DNA of 64,000 nt from Nitrospira sp. CR1.1 (GCA_014055465.1 WIAF01000008.1:1-64000); one strand, 5' to 3'. Positions 28,548 through 37,889 are shown, counted from the stretch's first letter. Made by a program: numbers and translations. Notes: a model not told the origin generated them from the letters alone.

Positions 28548-29027
28548 ATGAGTTTCCTAGAAAGACAGCTGGATGCCAATATCCTGACGACGAATCTCGA
28601 TGCGTTCGTCGGCTGGGCGCGCAAATCGTCGTTGTGGCCGATGACATTCGGGTTGGCCTGTTGTGCCATCGAAATGATCGCGAGCGTCTCCTCACGGTAT
28701 GACATCGATCGATTCGGTGCCGGCGTCTTCCGCGCCTCGCCGCGCCAATCGGACCTGATGATCGTGGCCGGGACAGTGTCCCGCAAGATGGCCCCCGTCA
28801 TTCGCCGTATTTACGACCAGATGGCCGAGCCACGCTATGTTATTTCCATGGGGTCCTGCGCGACCTCCGGCAACCATTACAACAGTTATGCCGTCGTGCA
28901 AGGCGTCGATCAGATTGTTCCGGTGGATGTGTATATTGCCGGCTGCCCGCCTCGTCCGGAAGCCTTGATCGACGGGCTCTTAAAATTGCAGCAAAAAATT
29001 CAGCGCGAAAAGATTTTCGTCAAGTAA
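28548..29027 (+). CDS. nuoB: NADH-quinone oxidoreductase subunit B
   Basis: A 159-residue peripheral subunit (PSST homologue) that holds [4Fe-4S] cluster N2, the last electron carrier before quinone. The ligands are visible: the tandem Cys in '[12 protein letters not shown]', Cys in '[15 protein letters not shown]', and Cys in '[12 protein letters not shown]'. Length and motif order are standard. It is preceded by a repeat-bearing gap and followed 15 nt later by nuoCD. Confidence 0.98.
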   Translation: MSFLERQLDANILTTNLDAFVGWARKSSLWPMTFGLACCAIEMIASVSSRYDIDRFGAGVFRASPRQSDLMIVAGTVSRKMAPVIRRIYDQMAEPRYVISMGSCATSGNHYNSYAVVQGVDQIVPVDVYIAGCPPRPEALIDGLLKLQQKIQREKIFVK

Positions 29028-29042
29028 TCCGCTCTACTCACG

Positions 29043-30794
29043 ATGCAACCGCTGCTTGAACGACTCATGACCACGTTTCCCGACGCCGTCCGCGGCGTGG
29101 AAGTGGATGCCGCTCGAAACGAAGTGACGGCGCGCGTGTCTGCTGCGCGCATCGTTGACGTGGCGCGCTGGCTGCATGACACGCCGGAAGCAGCGTTCGA
29201 TCACATCACCGATATCTGCTCGGTCGACTACCCGAACGACTCAGAACGGTTTGAGGTGATTTACCAGCTGTTGTCGCTCGCGCACCGCCGGCGCATCCGA
29301 CTCAAAGCGCGCATTACCGAAGAGCGTCCGGAAATCGCCTCCGTGACTGGTATCTGGAAGGGCGCGGATTTCATGGAGCGCGAAGTCTACGACCTGATGG
29401 GGATCACCTTCCTGGGGCATCCCGACCTTCGACGCATTCTCCTGCCGGAAGACTACGAGGAGGGCCACCCGCTGCGGAAGGACTTTCCTGCTGAAGGGCG
29501 GGGCTGGCGCAGTTCGTTTCCATTCATCCCCCGTTTGGACGAAGCCCCTGAGGAACAATCGGAGGGTGAAATTCCCGAGTCGGAGAAACAGATCTATCGG
29601 GCAACCGAACAGCCAAGCGGTACGCGCCGGCGGGAAGAACTCCTGCTGAACATGGGCCCCCAGCATCCCAGCACCCACGGCGTGCTTCGGGTGGTGTTGG
29701 AACTGGACGGCGAGCGGATCGTGAAGGCCACCCCCGATCTCGGCTATCTCCATCGCGGCGTCGAAAAGCTGGCGGAAGGCCTCCATTATATGCAGGTCAT
29801 CCCCCACACCGACCGGCTCGACTATGTGTGCGCGATGACGAATAACTACGCCTATGTCCGCGCAGTGGAAAAGCTCCTGGACATCACCGTGCCGGAACGG
29901 GCGGAGTACGTCCGCACCATCGTCGCGGAGATGCAGCGGATCGTCGGCCATCTGTTCTGGCTCGGCACCCAGGCGCTGGACATCGGCGCCATGACCGTTT
30001 TCTTCTGGACGTTTCGCGAACGCGAAATCCTGCTGGACATGTTCGAAAAGTTGTGCGGCGCGCGCCTGACGTTGAACTATTACCGCATCGGCGGAGTCGA
30101 CAGCGATTTTACGCCCGATCTGGTGACGCGGCTGAAGGCCTTCCTGCACACGTTTCCGGATAAGGTCAATGAATACAATCAGCTGCTGATGTCCAACCGC
30201 ATCTGGGTGGGGCGGACGAAGGACATCGCGGTGATCTCGGCGGAGGACGCGATCAATTTCGGCCTCACCGGCCCGACGCTCCGGGGATCGGGCGTCGATT
30301 ACGACATCCGCAAGTATGAGCCCTACGGCGCCTACGACAAGGTCGAATGGGAAGTGCCCGTCGGCAAGCGGGGCGACACCTACGATCGCTACTGGGTCCG
30401 CATGGAGGAAATGCGGCAAAGCGCCAGGATCATCGCCCAGTGCCTCGACCAGATGCCGGAGGGATCGATCATGGCGGATGTGCCGCACGTGATACCTCCG
30501 CCCAAGGCGAAGGTCATGCGCGACATGGAGAGCCTGATTCACCACTTCATTATTTTCACCCAGGGATTCAAGCCGCCGAAGGGCGAAACCTATTGCGGCA
30601 CCGAAGTGCCCAAAGGCGAGCTGGGATTCTTTCTCGTCAGCGACGGCAGCCCTCGCCCCTATCGGCTTAAGATTCGCGCCCCGTCCTTCATCCACATGGG
30701 CGCGTTTGACCATATGGCGCGCGGGTACCTGATTTCAGACATCATCACGATCTTCGGCACCTACGACATCGTGATGGGAGAGTGTGATCGGTGA
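29043..30794 (+). CDS. nuoCD: Fused NADH-quinone oxidoreductase subunits C and D
   Basis: 583 residues. The NuoC part (about 1-160) has 'FEVIYQLLSLAHRRRIRLKA' and 'EREVYDLMGITFLGHPDLRR'. A charged linker (about 165-195) joins it to the NuoD part, starting 'LLNMGPQHPSTHGVLRVVLE' and ending 'GTYDIVMGECDR', close to the usual GEVDR terminus. NuoD lines the quinone cavity with NuoB. The conserved 'GYLHRGVEKLAE' holds the Arg that corresponds to the region methylated by NDUFAF7 in mitochondria. NuoC-NuoD fusions occur in several phyla, including enterobacteria. The gap after it contains repeat copy C. Confidence 0.98.
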   Translation: MQPLLERLMTTFPDAVRGVEVDAARNEVTARVSAARIVDVARWLHDTPEAAFDHITDICSVDYPNDSERFEVIYQLLSLAHRRRIRLKARITEERPEIASVTGIWKGADFMEREVYDLMGITFLGHPDLRRILLPEDYEEGHPLRKDFPAEGRGWRSSFPFIPRLDEAPEEQSEGEIPESEKQIYRATEQPSGTRRREELLLNMGPQHPSTHGVLRVVLELDGERIVKATPDLGYLHRGVEKLAEGLHYMQVIPHTDRLDYVCAMTNNYAYVRAVEKLLDITVPERAEYVRTIVAEMQRIVGHLFWLGTQALDIGAMTVFFWTFREREILLDMFEKLCGARLTLNYYRIGGVDSDFTPDLVTRLKAFLHTFPDKVNEYNQLLMSNRIWVGRTKDIAVISAEDAINFGLTGPTLRGSGVDYDIRKYEPYGAYDKVEWEVPVGKRGDTYDRYWVRMEEMRQSARIIAQCLDQMPEGSIMADVPHVIPPPKAKVMRDMESLIHHFIIFTQGFKPPKGETYCGTEVPKGELGFFLVSDGSPRPYRLKIRAPSFIHMGAFDHMARGYLISDIITIFGTYDIVMGECDR

Positions 30795-30818
30795 GTCGAT
30801 GAGCCGTGTACTACCTGT

Positions 30819-30864
30819 GCTCGCGCAACGCGCGGTCTCAGAAGACCCTCGTTGGACGCGCGCA
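30819..30864 (+). repeat. 46-nt structured intergenic repeat, copy C
   Basis: Between nuoCD and nuoE. Same length as copies A and B. The inner stem is GGTC...GACC with a TCAGAA loop, compensating the GGCC stem of copy B. It begins GCTCGCGCAACGCGCGG. Confidence 0.7.
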
Positions 30865-30917
30865 GACTGAAGCACCCGGCTCACGCCTCACCTGAACTGA
30901 AGCGTGGAGTGCGAGCG

Positions 30918-31454
30918 ATGTTGAAGGAAAAATACCAGGGCGAAATCGACGAGATCCTTTCCCGTTATCCGGTAAAGCGGTCGGCACTATTGCCGCTGCT
31001 CTACCTGGCGCAGCGCGAAGAGGGGTATGTGACAGAAGCCGCCATGCAGGAAATCGCCGGGATCTTGAAGCTGACCCCGCCGCAGGTGTATGAGACGGCC
31101 ACCTTTTATACGATGCTGAACCTGAGGCCGGTGGGAAAGTTCCACCTGCAGGTCTGCAAGTCGTTGATGTGCGCCCTGGTCGGCTCGGACACCGTCATCG
31201 GGTGGATCAGCGCGAAGCTGGGTATCAAGCCGGGCGAAACGACCCCGGACAAACTGTTTACCCTCAGTATCGTCGAATGCCTGGCCGCTTGCGGGACCGG
31301 CCCGATGATGCAGGTGAATGACGATTATTACGAACGACTGACGGAAGAGAAGCTCGATCGCATTCTGGAGGATTTGCGCCAGACAGGCACATCCTCGCTG
31401 AAGACCGGACCGTTCATGTGGCCGGAACCGGCCGCGGCGAAATCGGGGGCATGA
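30918..31454 (+). CDS. nuoE: NADH-quinone oxidoreductase subunit E
   Basis: 178 residues, the 24-kDa subunit carrying [2Fe-2S] cluster N1a. An N-terminal helical bundle ('LLPLLYLAQREEGYVTEAAM') precedes a thioredoxin-like domain with the four Cys in 'VCKSLMCALVG' and 'IVECLAACGTGPMMQVN'. The ATG at 30918 has GGAG at 8 nt. An in-frame upstream start at 30852 lies inside repeat copy C and is not credible. It works with NuoF and NuoG in the NADH-oxidising arm, so this complex should use NADH. Confidence 0.97.
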   Translation: MLKEKYQGEIDEILSRYPVKRSALLPLLYLAQREEGYVTEAAMQEIAGILKLTPPQVYETATFYTMLNLRPVGKFHLQVCKSLMCALVGSDTVIGWISAKLGIKPGETTPDKLFTLSIVECLAACGTGPMMQVNDDYYERLTEEKLDRILEDLRQTGTSSLKTGPFMWPEPAAAKSGA

Positions 31455-31463
31455 ACCGTGAGG

Positions 31464-31482
31464 CGTAACACGTGAAACGACG
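31464..31482 (-). repeat. 19-bp dispersed inverted repeat, copy 2
   Basis: CGTAACACGTGAAACGACG is the exact reverse complement of the sequence at 27981-27999. It lies in the nuoE-nuoF gap, which also contains 'ttttcgtttcacg'. The operon gaps thus carry inverted copies of one short motif 3.5 kb apart. Confidence 0.6.
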
Positions 31483-31541
31483 CGTCACGATCACAGCTCT
31501 GAACTTTTCATCTTTCACCTTTTTCGTTTCACGCTGAAGTT

Positions 31542-32849
31542 ATGCGCACGTACGAGCCTATTCTGCTGAAGAACATGCTACAGCCCGGTTATGCCGGCTC
31601 GCTGCCGGACTATGAACGCGCGGGCGGATACCAGGCGTTGCGAAAAGTACTGGGAAAAGTCACCCCCGCAGAGGTCACCGCCGTGGTCATGAAGTCCGGC
31701 TTACGCGGACGCGGCGGAGCCGGATTTCCGACCGGGGTGAAATGGGGATTTTTGCCCAAGGATTATCAGGGGCCTCGTTACCTCTGTTGCAATGCCGACG
31801 AGAGCGAACCGGGGACGTTCAAGGACCGCCAGCTGATTGAGCGTGACCCGCATCAATTGCTCGAAGGCATGCTGCTGGCCTGCTATGCCATCGGCGCGGC
31901 CAGTTCATACATTTATATTCGCGGTGAGTTTGTCCTCGGCGCTCGGATTCTCGAAGCGGCCATCAAGGAAGCTCGCGCCGCCGGGTACATCGGCAAGAAT
32001 ATTCTCGGCACCGGTATCTCCATCGACATCTGGGTTCATCGCGGAGCCGGCGCCTATATTTGCGGGGAAGAAACGGCCCTGCTGGAATCGCTGGAAGGCA
32101 AACGCGGTCTCCCGCGCGTCAAGCCGCCGTTCCCGGCCACGCACGGCCTGTACAATAAACCGACCGTGGTGAACAACGTCGAAACTCTCGCCAACCTGCC
32201 GCATATCATGAATCGCGGGGCCGAATGGTTTGCCTCGATCGGGTCTCCGCCAAAAAGCACCGGCACGCGGGTGTTTTGCGTGAGCGGTCACGTGGCGCGG
32301 CCGGGCAATTACGAAGTCCCGATGGGCATCACCTTTCGCGAGTTGATCTACGAACAGGCCGGCGGCATGCGGTCGGACAAGAAACTCAAGGCCTTCATTC
32401 CAGGAGGCGCCTCTGCGCCCTTTCTCACGCCCGATCACCTCGACGTCAAGCTGGATTTCGAATCTGTGGCGCTGGCCGGATCGATGCTCGGTTCGGGCGG
32501 CGTGACGGTCATGGAAGAGGGCACCGACATGGTGTGGGCGGCCCTTCGACTGATGGAGTTTTTCTATCACGAGTCCTGCGGCAAGTGCAGTCCCTGCCGG
32601 GAAGGCAGTTCCTGGCTCGTACAGATCATGCGCCGGATCGTCAACAAACGCGGACGGATGGCGGACCTTGAAACCCTGACGGACCTATGTAAGAACATTG
32701 CGGGACGAACGGTCTGCGCCTTCGGCGATGCCGAGGTGTCGCCGATTTTGAGCACGATCAAACATTGGCGGCATGAATATGTCACGTATATCCACGCTGC
32801 GGAAACCGCGAACCTGATCCGGCCGGAACCGGCAGGAGCGAAACATTGA
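31542..32849 (+). CDS. nuoF: NADH-quinone oxidoreductase subunit F
   Basis: 435 residues, the 51-kDa subunit that oxidises NADH on FMN and passes electrons to [4Fe-4S] cluster N3. Visible motifs: the NADH/FMN loop 'GLRGRGGAGFPTGVKWGF', 'CNADESEPGTFKDRQ', 'GAGAYICGEETALLESLEGK', and the N3 ligands in 'ESCGKCSPCREGSSW' plus Cys of 'GRTVCAFGDAE'. Length is typical. It lies between nuoE and nuoG with small repeat-bearing gaps. Confidence 0.98.
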   Translation: MRTYEPILLKNMLQPGYAGSLPDYERAGGYQALRKVLGKVTPAEVTAVVMKSGLRGRGGAGFPTGVKWGFLPKDYQGPRYLCCNADESEPGTFKDRQLIERDPHQLLEGMLLACYAIGAASSYIYIRGEFVLGARILEAAIKEARAAGYIGKNILGTGISIDIWVHRGAGAYICGEETALLESLEGKRGLPRVKPPFPATHGLYNKPTVVNNVETLANLPHIMNRGAEWFASIGSPPKSTGTRVFCVSGHVARPGNYEVPMGITFRELIYEQAGGMRSDKKLKAFIPGGASAPFLTPDHLDVKLDFESVALAGSMLGSGGVTVMEEGTDMVWAALRLMEFFYHESCGKCSPCREGSSWLVQIMRRIVNKRGRMADLETLTDLCKNIAGRTVCAFGDAEVSPILSTIKHWRHEYVTYIHAAETANLIRPEPAGAKH

Positions 32850-32885
32850 CGTCTCTCGTGTCACGTTGCACGAATAACGGCCATT

Positions 32886-35555
32886 ATGCCTGATCAAAAA
32901 CCAGATACAGTCCGGCTCACCATCGACGGCACCACCGTTGCGGTTCCCAAAGGGACCCTCGTGATCGAAGCCGCGCGGCGCGTCGGGGTCATGATTCCGC
33001 ATTTCTGCTACCACCCCAAGCTGAAGCCGGATGCGAACTGCCGGATGTGCCTCGTCGAAGTCGAAAAGATGCCGAAGCTGCAAACCGCCTGCAGCACGCC
33101 GGTTGCCGAAGGCATGGCCGTGAGAACCGCCACCACCACGGTGGACGATGCGCACAAGTCGGTGTTGGAATTCATCCTGGCCAACCATCCGCTCGATTGC
33201 CCGGTCTGCGACCAGGGCGGAAAGTGCGACCTTCAAGATTTCTCGCATCAATACACGCCGACCACCAGCCGGTTTACGGAAACCAAGCGGATCTTCCCCA
33301 AAGAGTACTTCAGCCCGCTCATCGAAACGCAGATGAATCGCTGCGTGCAGTGCTTGCGCTGCGTCCGGTATTGCGACGAAATTATGGACGTCAAAGCCCT
33401 GGCTCCGGTCGGCCGCGGCACGATGACGGAAATCAAACACTTCGGCCCGCATGAACTCGACTGCGAATTCTGCGGCGGCTGCATCCAGATCTGCCCGGTC
33501 GGCGCCATCACGAGCCGGCTGTCCATGTATGAATACCGGCCCTGGATGCTCAAACGAGCCGATACGATCTGCACCTTCTGCGGCGACGGCTGCCGGATCA
33601 CCGTGCAGACCAAAGAGAACGAACTCATTGAAGTGAATTCTTCCCACGGCGCCGGCCGGAATAACGGCGATCTCTGCGCGCGCGGATTCTTCGGCTTCCA
33701 TGCCAGCACCCACGCCGGACGCCTCACCCAGCCATTGATCCGCCGTGACGGCGTATTGGTGCAAGCCACCTGGGAAGACGCGCTCGAATATGTCGCCGAA
33801 CAGGCTCTCCGTGTAAAACTGGCCAGCGGCCCCGATGCGTTCGGAGGCCTCATTACCTCCCGCTGCACGAACGAAGACCTCTACGTCTTCCAGAAATTCA
33901 TGCGCCAGGTGATCGGCACCAACCGGATCGATAGCAGCGCGCGCTACGGCCACCTGAGCGCGGTGCGGGCGCTGCGGCGCGTGCAAGGCACCCACCGCTG
34001 GACTATCGCCTTCGAAGACATTGTGGCCGCCAACGCCATCCTGCTGGTCGGCACCAATATCACGGAGACCAGCCCCATTACCGGCCTCAAGGTCAAGGAA
34101 GCCGTAAAGAAGCGTCAAGCGAGTCTGGTCACGATAGAGTCCCTGGAACCGGCCGTCGATACCCTGAGCAATATTGCGAACCTGGCCACGCAGCATTTTT
34201 CCACCCATCCCGGGCAGATCGGCAATCACGTCTTGGGCTTGATCAAGGCCGTCATTGACGGCAACCTGGTGGATGCCGGCCTGGCTGAACAAGCCCCGGC
34301 CTTCGTGCAACGGCTCACCGCCGCCCTGGAGCCAATCTCCTGGGACAGACTCGAAACCGCGACCGGGCACGGCCGCTCGCAATGGGCCGAGACTGCCAAA
34401 CTGCTAGCCGCGGCCAAACGAGTGGTGATCCTGGTTGGCAATGGCGTCCTGCGCCATCCCGGCGGAGAGGGAACGACCACGAATCTCCTGGACCTCCTCA
34501 TCCTTCTCGGCAAACTGAATCAGCCCGGTTGCGGGCTCGGGCCCCTGGCTCAAGAAAACAACGACCAGGGCGCGGTCGAGATGGGGGCTGTGCCTGAATT
34601 TCTCCCTGGACCGGCCCCGATCAACGATCAATCAGCCAGGGACCGTCTCTCATCCGCGTGGCGCGAGGAACTGCCCCGCACGCCCGGCATCCCGCTGACC
34701 GAGATGCTTGCCGACGCCAACAAGGGGGCTCTCAAGGCACTCTTGGTGATCGGCGAGAATCCCGTCGGCACGTTGCCGTCCGCGGCGCAAGCAAAAGAAG
34801 CCTTCGCCAAATTGGAACTGCTGGTCTGTCAGGAGTTATTTCTCACCGAAACGGCGGCAATGGCCCACGTGGTACTCCCCGCCTGTTCGTATGTGGAAAA
34901 GGACGGCACCTTCACCAATTCCGAGGGCCATGTGCAAACCGTTCGGCAGGCGATCAATCCAATCGGTGACAGTCGGCCCGATTGGGAAATATTGTCGGCC
35001 ATCTCGGTCTTGATGGGCTCCCCGCTGGAATATGGCGATGCGCGGGAAATCCTGAAAGAAATTCGTAGCGTCATCCCCGGATATGGCTTGCTAGGACCGA
35101 CGCCCACGTCACCCAAGGTGGATCAGGCCGTCCTCCTCCGCTATCTCGCGGAAGGCGCCTCGACCGACATGGCCGCGCGATATGCCCTGCGCCAGGCGCC
35201 CACATCCAGAGATACATCATTGACCCTGATGTTCACGCAAACCCTGTTCCACTCAGGCAAACTGTCCACCCGTTCCAAGGGACTCCTGCAACTGCAGCAG
35301 GAAGGGTTTCTGTCGATCAATCCGGCGGATGCGGCCAGGTTGGGGCTGACGGAGGGCGACAAGGTCACGGTCTCGAACGCACGCGCCTCCATCACCACGA
35401 CAGCAAAGGTCCGGGAGCGTGTGCCGGCTGGCCTCTTGTGGTTTCCTGAACATTTCGACGGCGAGGCCAAGGAACTCGTTGAATGGATGATTGATCCCCA
35501 GACTCAAATCCCCTATTTTAAGCTCGCGCACGTGTCTCTGGCGAAGGTCTCGTAG
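32886..35555 (+). CDS. nuoG: NADH-quinone oxidoreductase subunit G
   Basis: 889 residues, the largest hydrophilic subunit. The N-terminus has the [2Fe-2S] N1b site ('HFCYHPKLKPDANCRMCLVE'), then the His/Cys N5 site ('HPLDCPVCDQGGKCDLQD') and the ferredoxin-like N4 Cys ('CVQCLRCVRYCDE', 'CEFCGGCIQICPVGA'). A further set, 'CTFCGDGCRI' with a later 'GDLCARG', matches the extra N7 cluster found in E. coli and Thermus. The rest is a molybdopterin-oxidoreductase-like fold without cofactor role, ending in an aspartate-decarboxylase-like domain with 'LSINPADAARLGLTEGDKVT'. It relays electrons from NuoF to NuoI. Confidence 0.97.
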   Translation: MPDQKPDTVRLTIDGTTVAVPKGTLVIEAARRVGVMIPHFCYHPKLKPDANCRMCLVEVEKMPKLQTACSTPVAEGMAVRTATTTVDDAHKSVLEFILANHPLDCPVCDQGGKCDLQDFSHQYTPTTSRFTETKRIFPKEYFSPLIETQMNRCVQCLRCVRYCDEIMDVKALAPVGRGTMTEIKHFGPHELDCEFCGGCIQICPVGAITSRLSMYEYRPWMLKRADTICTFCGDGCRITVQTKENELIEVNSSHGAGRNNGDLCARGFFGFHASTHAGRLTQPLIRRDGVLVQATWEDALEYVAEQALRVKLASGPDAFGGLITSRCTNEDLYVFQKFMRQVIGTNRIDSSARYGHLSAVRALRRVQGTHRWTIAFEDIVAANAILLVGTNITETSPITGLKVKEAVKKRQASLVTIESLEPAVDTLSNIANLATQHFSTHPGQIGNHVLGLIKAVIDGNLVDAGLAEQAPAFVQRLTAALEPISWDRLETATGHGRSQWAETAKLLAAAKRVVILVGNGVLRHPGGEGTTTNLLDLLILLGKLNQPGCGLGPLAQENNDQGAVEMGAVPEFLPGPAPINDQSARDRLSSAWREELPRTPGIPLTEMLADANKGALKALLVIGENPVGTLPSAAQAKEAFAKLELLVCQELFLTETAAMAHVVLPACSYVEKDGTFTNSEGHVQTVRQAINPIGDSRPDWEILSAISVLMGSPLEYGDAREILKEIRSVIPGYGLLGPTPTSPKVDQAVLLRYLAEGASTDMAARYALRQAPTSRDTSLTLMFTQTLFHSGKLSTRSKGLLQLQQEGFLSINPADAARLGLTEGDKVTVSNARASITTTAKVRERVPAGLLWFPEHFDGEAKELVEWMIDPQTQIPYFKLAHVSLAKVS

Positions 35556-35579
35556 GACGGGACGAGGAGTATTGCTGTT

Positions 35580-36647
35580 ATGGAAATCGGATTACGACTG
35601 GCGGTGTCGTTAGCTCAGATCGCCGCAGTAATGGGAGTGGTGATGCTCACCGTCATGGTCCTGACCCTCGCGGAGCGGAAAGTGCTCGGCTGGATGCAGG
35701 ATCGCATGGGCCCGATGGAAGTCGGCCCCTACGGCGTGCTTCAACCGATCGCCGACGGACTGAAACTCTTCTTCAAGGAAGACATCATTCCGGCCGGCGC
35801 GAACAAGTTCCTCTTCACCTTGGCGCCGATTCTCGCCCTGGTACCGGCCATGATCGGGTTTGCCGTGATTCCGTTCGGCCCGACCATGACCATCGAGCTG
35901 TTCGGCATGCAGATCAAGCCCTTCGTCATCAGCGATATCAACATCGGCATCCTCTATATCCTGGCCTTTGCCTCCATCGGGGCCTACGGCATCATCCTCG
36001 GCGGCTGGTCCTCGAACAGCAAATACTCCCTCCTTGGCGGACTCCGTTCCGCCGCGCAGGTGATCAGTTACGAATTGAACGTCGGCCTTGCGATCGTGGG
36101 CGTCATCCTCCTATCCGGCTCTCTGAGCCTGGTGAAAATCACCGAGGCGCAGGCCGGCGGGTTCTGGAACTGGTTCATCATCGCCATGCCGTTCCCGCAG
36201 ATTTTCGCCTTCGTGGTCTATGTCATTTCATCGGTGGCGGAAACGAACCGCGTGCCGTTCGATCTTCCGGAAGCGGAAAGCGAACTGGTGGCGGGATTCT
36301 TCACCGAATACAGCGGCATGCGCTTCGCATTTTTCTTCATTGCGGAATACGCCAACATGATCCTGGTGTCCTGCGTCGCGGCAGCGCTGTTCCTGGGCGG
36401 CTGGAATGCCCCGTATCCCGGCACCCTCCTCGGACACCTCGGGCTCGACGGCCTGGCCTGGATTGAAAACGTCGTCTGGTTCGCCGCCAAGGTCTACTTC
36501 TTCCTGTTCCTGTTCTTCTGGTTGCGGGCCACATTGCCCCGCCTGCGGTATGACCAGCTCATGCGGTTCGGATGGAAGGTGATGTTGCCCATCGCCCTTG
36601 GCAATATCGTGTTGACGGCTATCGCCGCCTATTTCTTCCCGCGGTAA
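35580..36647 (+). CDS. nuoH: NADH-quinone oxidoreductase subunit H
   Basis: 355 residues, the ND1-type membrane subunit that forms the quinone entrance. It has eight or more helices, with the conserved 'ERKVLGWMQDRMGPMEVGPY' near the N-terminus, 'GWSSNSKYSLLGGLRSAAQV' and the acidic loop 'ETNRVPFDLPEAESELVAGF'. These Glu/Arg residues couple quinone reduction to proton pumping. It follows nuoG by 24 nt and precedes nuoI by 9 nt. Confidence 0.98.
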   Translation: MEIGLRLAVSLAQIAAVMGVVMLTVMVLTLAERKVLGWMQDRMGPMEVGPYGVLQPIADGLKLFFKEDIIPAGANKFLFTLAPILALVPAMIGFAVIPFGPTMTIELFGMQIKPFVISDINIGILYILAFASIGAYGIILGGWSSNSKYSLLGGLRSAAQVISYELNVGLAIVGVILLSGSLSLVKITEAQAGGFWNWFIIAMPFPQIFAFVVYVISSVAETNRVPFDLPEAESELVAGFFTEYSGMRFAFFFIAEYANMILVSCVAAALFLGGWNAPYPGTLLGHLGLDGLAWIENVVWFAAKVYFFLFLFFWLRATLPRLRYDQLMRFGWKVMLPIALGNIVLTAIAAYFFPR

Positions 36648-36656
36648 CGGAGCGAG

Positions 36657-37232
36657 ATGAACGTCGCCATCACGGCACAGCCTAAGCGGAAACCGTCCTT
36701 CAGCGATTGGCTGAAAACGTTGACCTTCTATGAACTGCTGGTGGGCATGAAGGCCACGCTCAAGCACCTGCTCAGCTATAAACCGATCACGTTGCAATAC
36801 CCGCATGAGAAACGCCTCCTCCCCGATAACTATCGCGGGATGCTGGCGTTGTTGCGGTATGACGACGGAACGGAGAAATGCGTCGGCTGCGACCTGTGCG
36901 AAGCGGCCTGCCCTTCGCGCGTGATCCGGGTCGTCAGCGGCGAAGTCCCGGGGGAACCGACGAAGCGGTATTCCAAGGAATACTATATGGATATGACGCG
37001 ATGCCTCTTCTGCGGCCTCTGCGTCGACGCCTGTCCCGTGGATGCCCTGGCCATGACCCGCGAATTCGAATGGGCCGTATACGACAAGCGCCAACTCCAT
37101 CTCAACAAGCAGCAGCTGCTTGCCATCGGCGATCGCGCCTATCCCGTCCGGGAAAAGCGCCTCGAGCTGCAACATCCGAACGTGGCGTTTTTTAACGTGA
37201 CGTTCAAGCATCTCCCGCAAAAGGAGAACTAG
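36657..37232 (+). CDS. nuoI: NADH-quinone oxidoreductase subunit I
   Basis: 191 residues, the 8Fe ferredoxin subunit (TYKY) bridging NuoG and NuoB. Two complete [4Fe-4S] motifs are visible: 'CVGCDLCEAACPSRVI' and 'CLFCGLCVDACPVDAL' (clusters N6a and N6b). An amphipathic N-terminal helix ('FSDWLKTLTFYELLVGMKAT') packs against the membrane arm. The 130-nt gap after it is the longest within the second half of the operon and shows no gene. Confidence 0.98.
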   Translation: MNVAITAQPKRKPSFSDWLKTLTFYELLVGMKATLKHLLSYKPITLQYPHEKRLLPDNYRGMLALLRYDDGTEKCVGCDLCEAACPSRVIRVVSGEVPGEPTKRYSKEYYMDMTRCLFCGLCVDACPVDALAMTREFEWAVYDKRQLHLNKQQLLAIGDRAYPVREKRLELQHPNVAFFNVTFKHLPQKEN

Positions 37233-37362
37233 GCCCTCCGCCTCGTCCTCCGTGCTGGCCCCCCACACAGAGACGAATGAGGCAAACAGGCTGCCACCGG
37301 GCAGAGAGCCAGCGCGACAGGGAGCAGGGCGTTTCGGTTGATTCGGACAAGATAACGGACGT

Positions 37363-37875
37363 ATGGATCACATTTTCTTCTTTTATTTTGCTGCGGTGAT
37401 CGCCACCACTTCCGTGCTGGTGGTCGCCTTGCGCAACCCGGTATACAGCGCGCTGGCGTTGTTGATCATGTTTTTTCATGTCGCGGGACTGTACATCACC
37501 CTGCACGCGGAGTTCCTGGCCGCGGTCCAAATCGTCGTCTATGCCGGCGCCATTTTGGTGCTCTACCTGTTTGTGGTCATGCTCCTGAGCATCAAATCTG
37601 AAGAGCGCTATCACAACCAACTCCCCGTGGCAGGCCTCCTGGGTGTGATGTTGTGCACTGAAGTCATCCTGTTGCTGATTCAATCCCGGACAGCAGCCTC
37701 GGCTCCGGCAATTCCAGCGGATCCCGTGGCGGAATCGGGCAATACGGAACTGATCGGGGAAGCCTTGTACTCGACCTATTTGTTCCCGTTTGAAGTCGCC
37801 TCGTTGATCCTGCTGGTCGCGATGATCGGGGCCATTATTCTGGCGAAGAAAGACATCAATGAACCCGTGCAGTAA
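37363..37875 (+). CDS. nuoJ: NADH-quinone oxidoreductase subunit J
   Basis: 170 residues, the ND6-type subunit with five helices. The pi-bulge helix region reads 'EFLAAVQIVVYAGAILVLYL', the family hallmark that switches conformation during coupling. A longer loop follows with an Ala/Pro-rich stretch, and the last helix is 'EVASLILLVAMIGAIILAKK'. It is spaced 14 nt from nuoK. Confidence 0.97.
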   Translation: MDHIFFFYFAAVIATTSVLVVALRNPVYSALALLIMFFHVAGLYITLHAEFLAAVQIVVYAGAILVLYLFVVMLLSIKSEERYHNQLPVAGLLGVMLCTEVILLLIQSRTAASAPAIPADPVAESGNTELIGEALYSTYLFPFEVASLILLVAMIGAIILAKKDINEPVQ

Positions 37876-37889
37876 CAACCGGTAATCCC

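Noticed and set aside
29241..30713. 490-codon open frame opposite nuoCD
   Set aside because: Antisense to a conserved gene; composition and lack of motifs mark it as a shadow.
32685..34382. 565-codon open frame opposite nuoG
   Set aside because: Antisense shadow of a gene whose own motifs are complete.
37233..37362. Hidden small gene between nuoI and nuoJ
   Set aside because: No frame with a start, ribosome-binding site and credible protein was found in the 130 nt.
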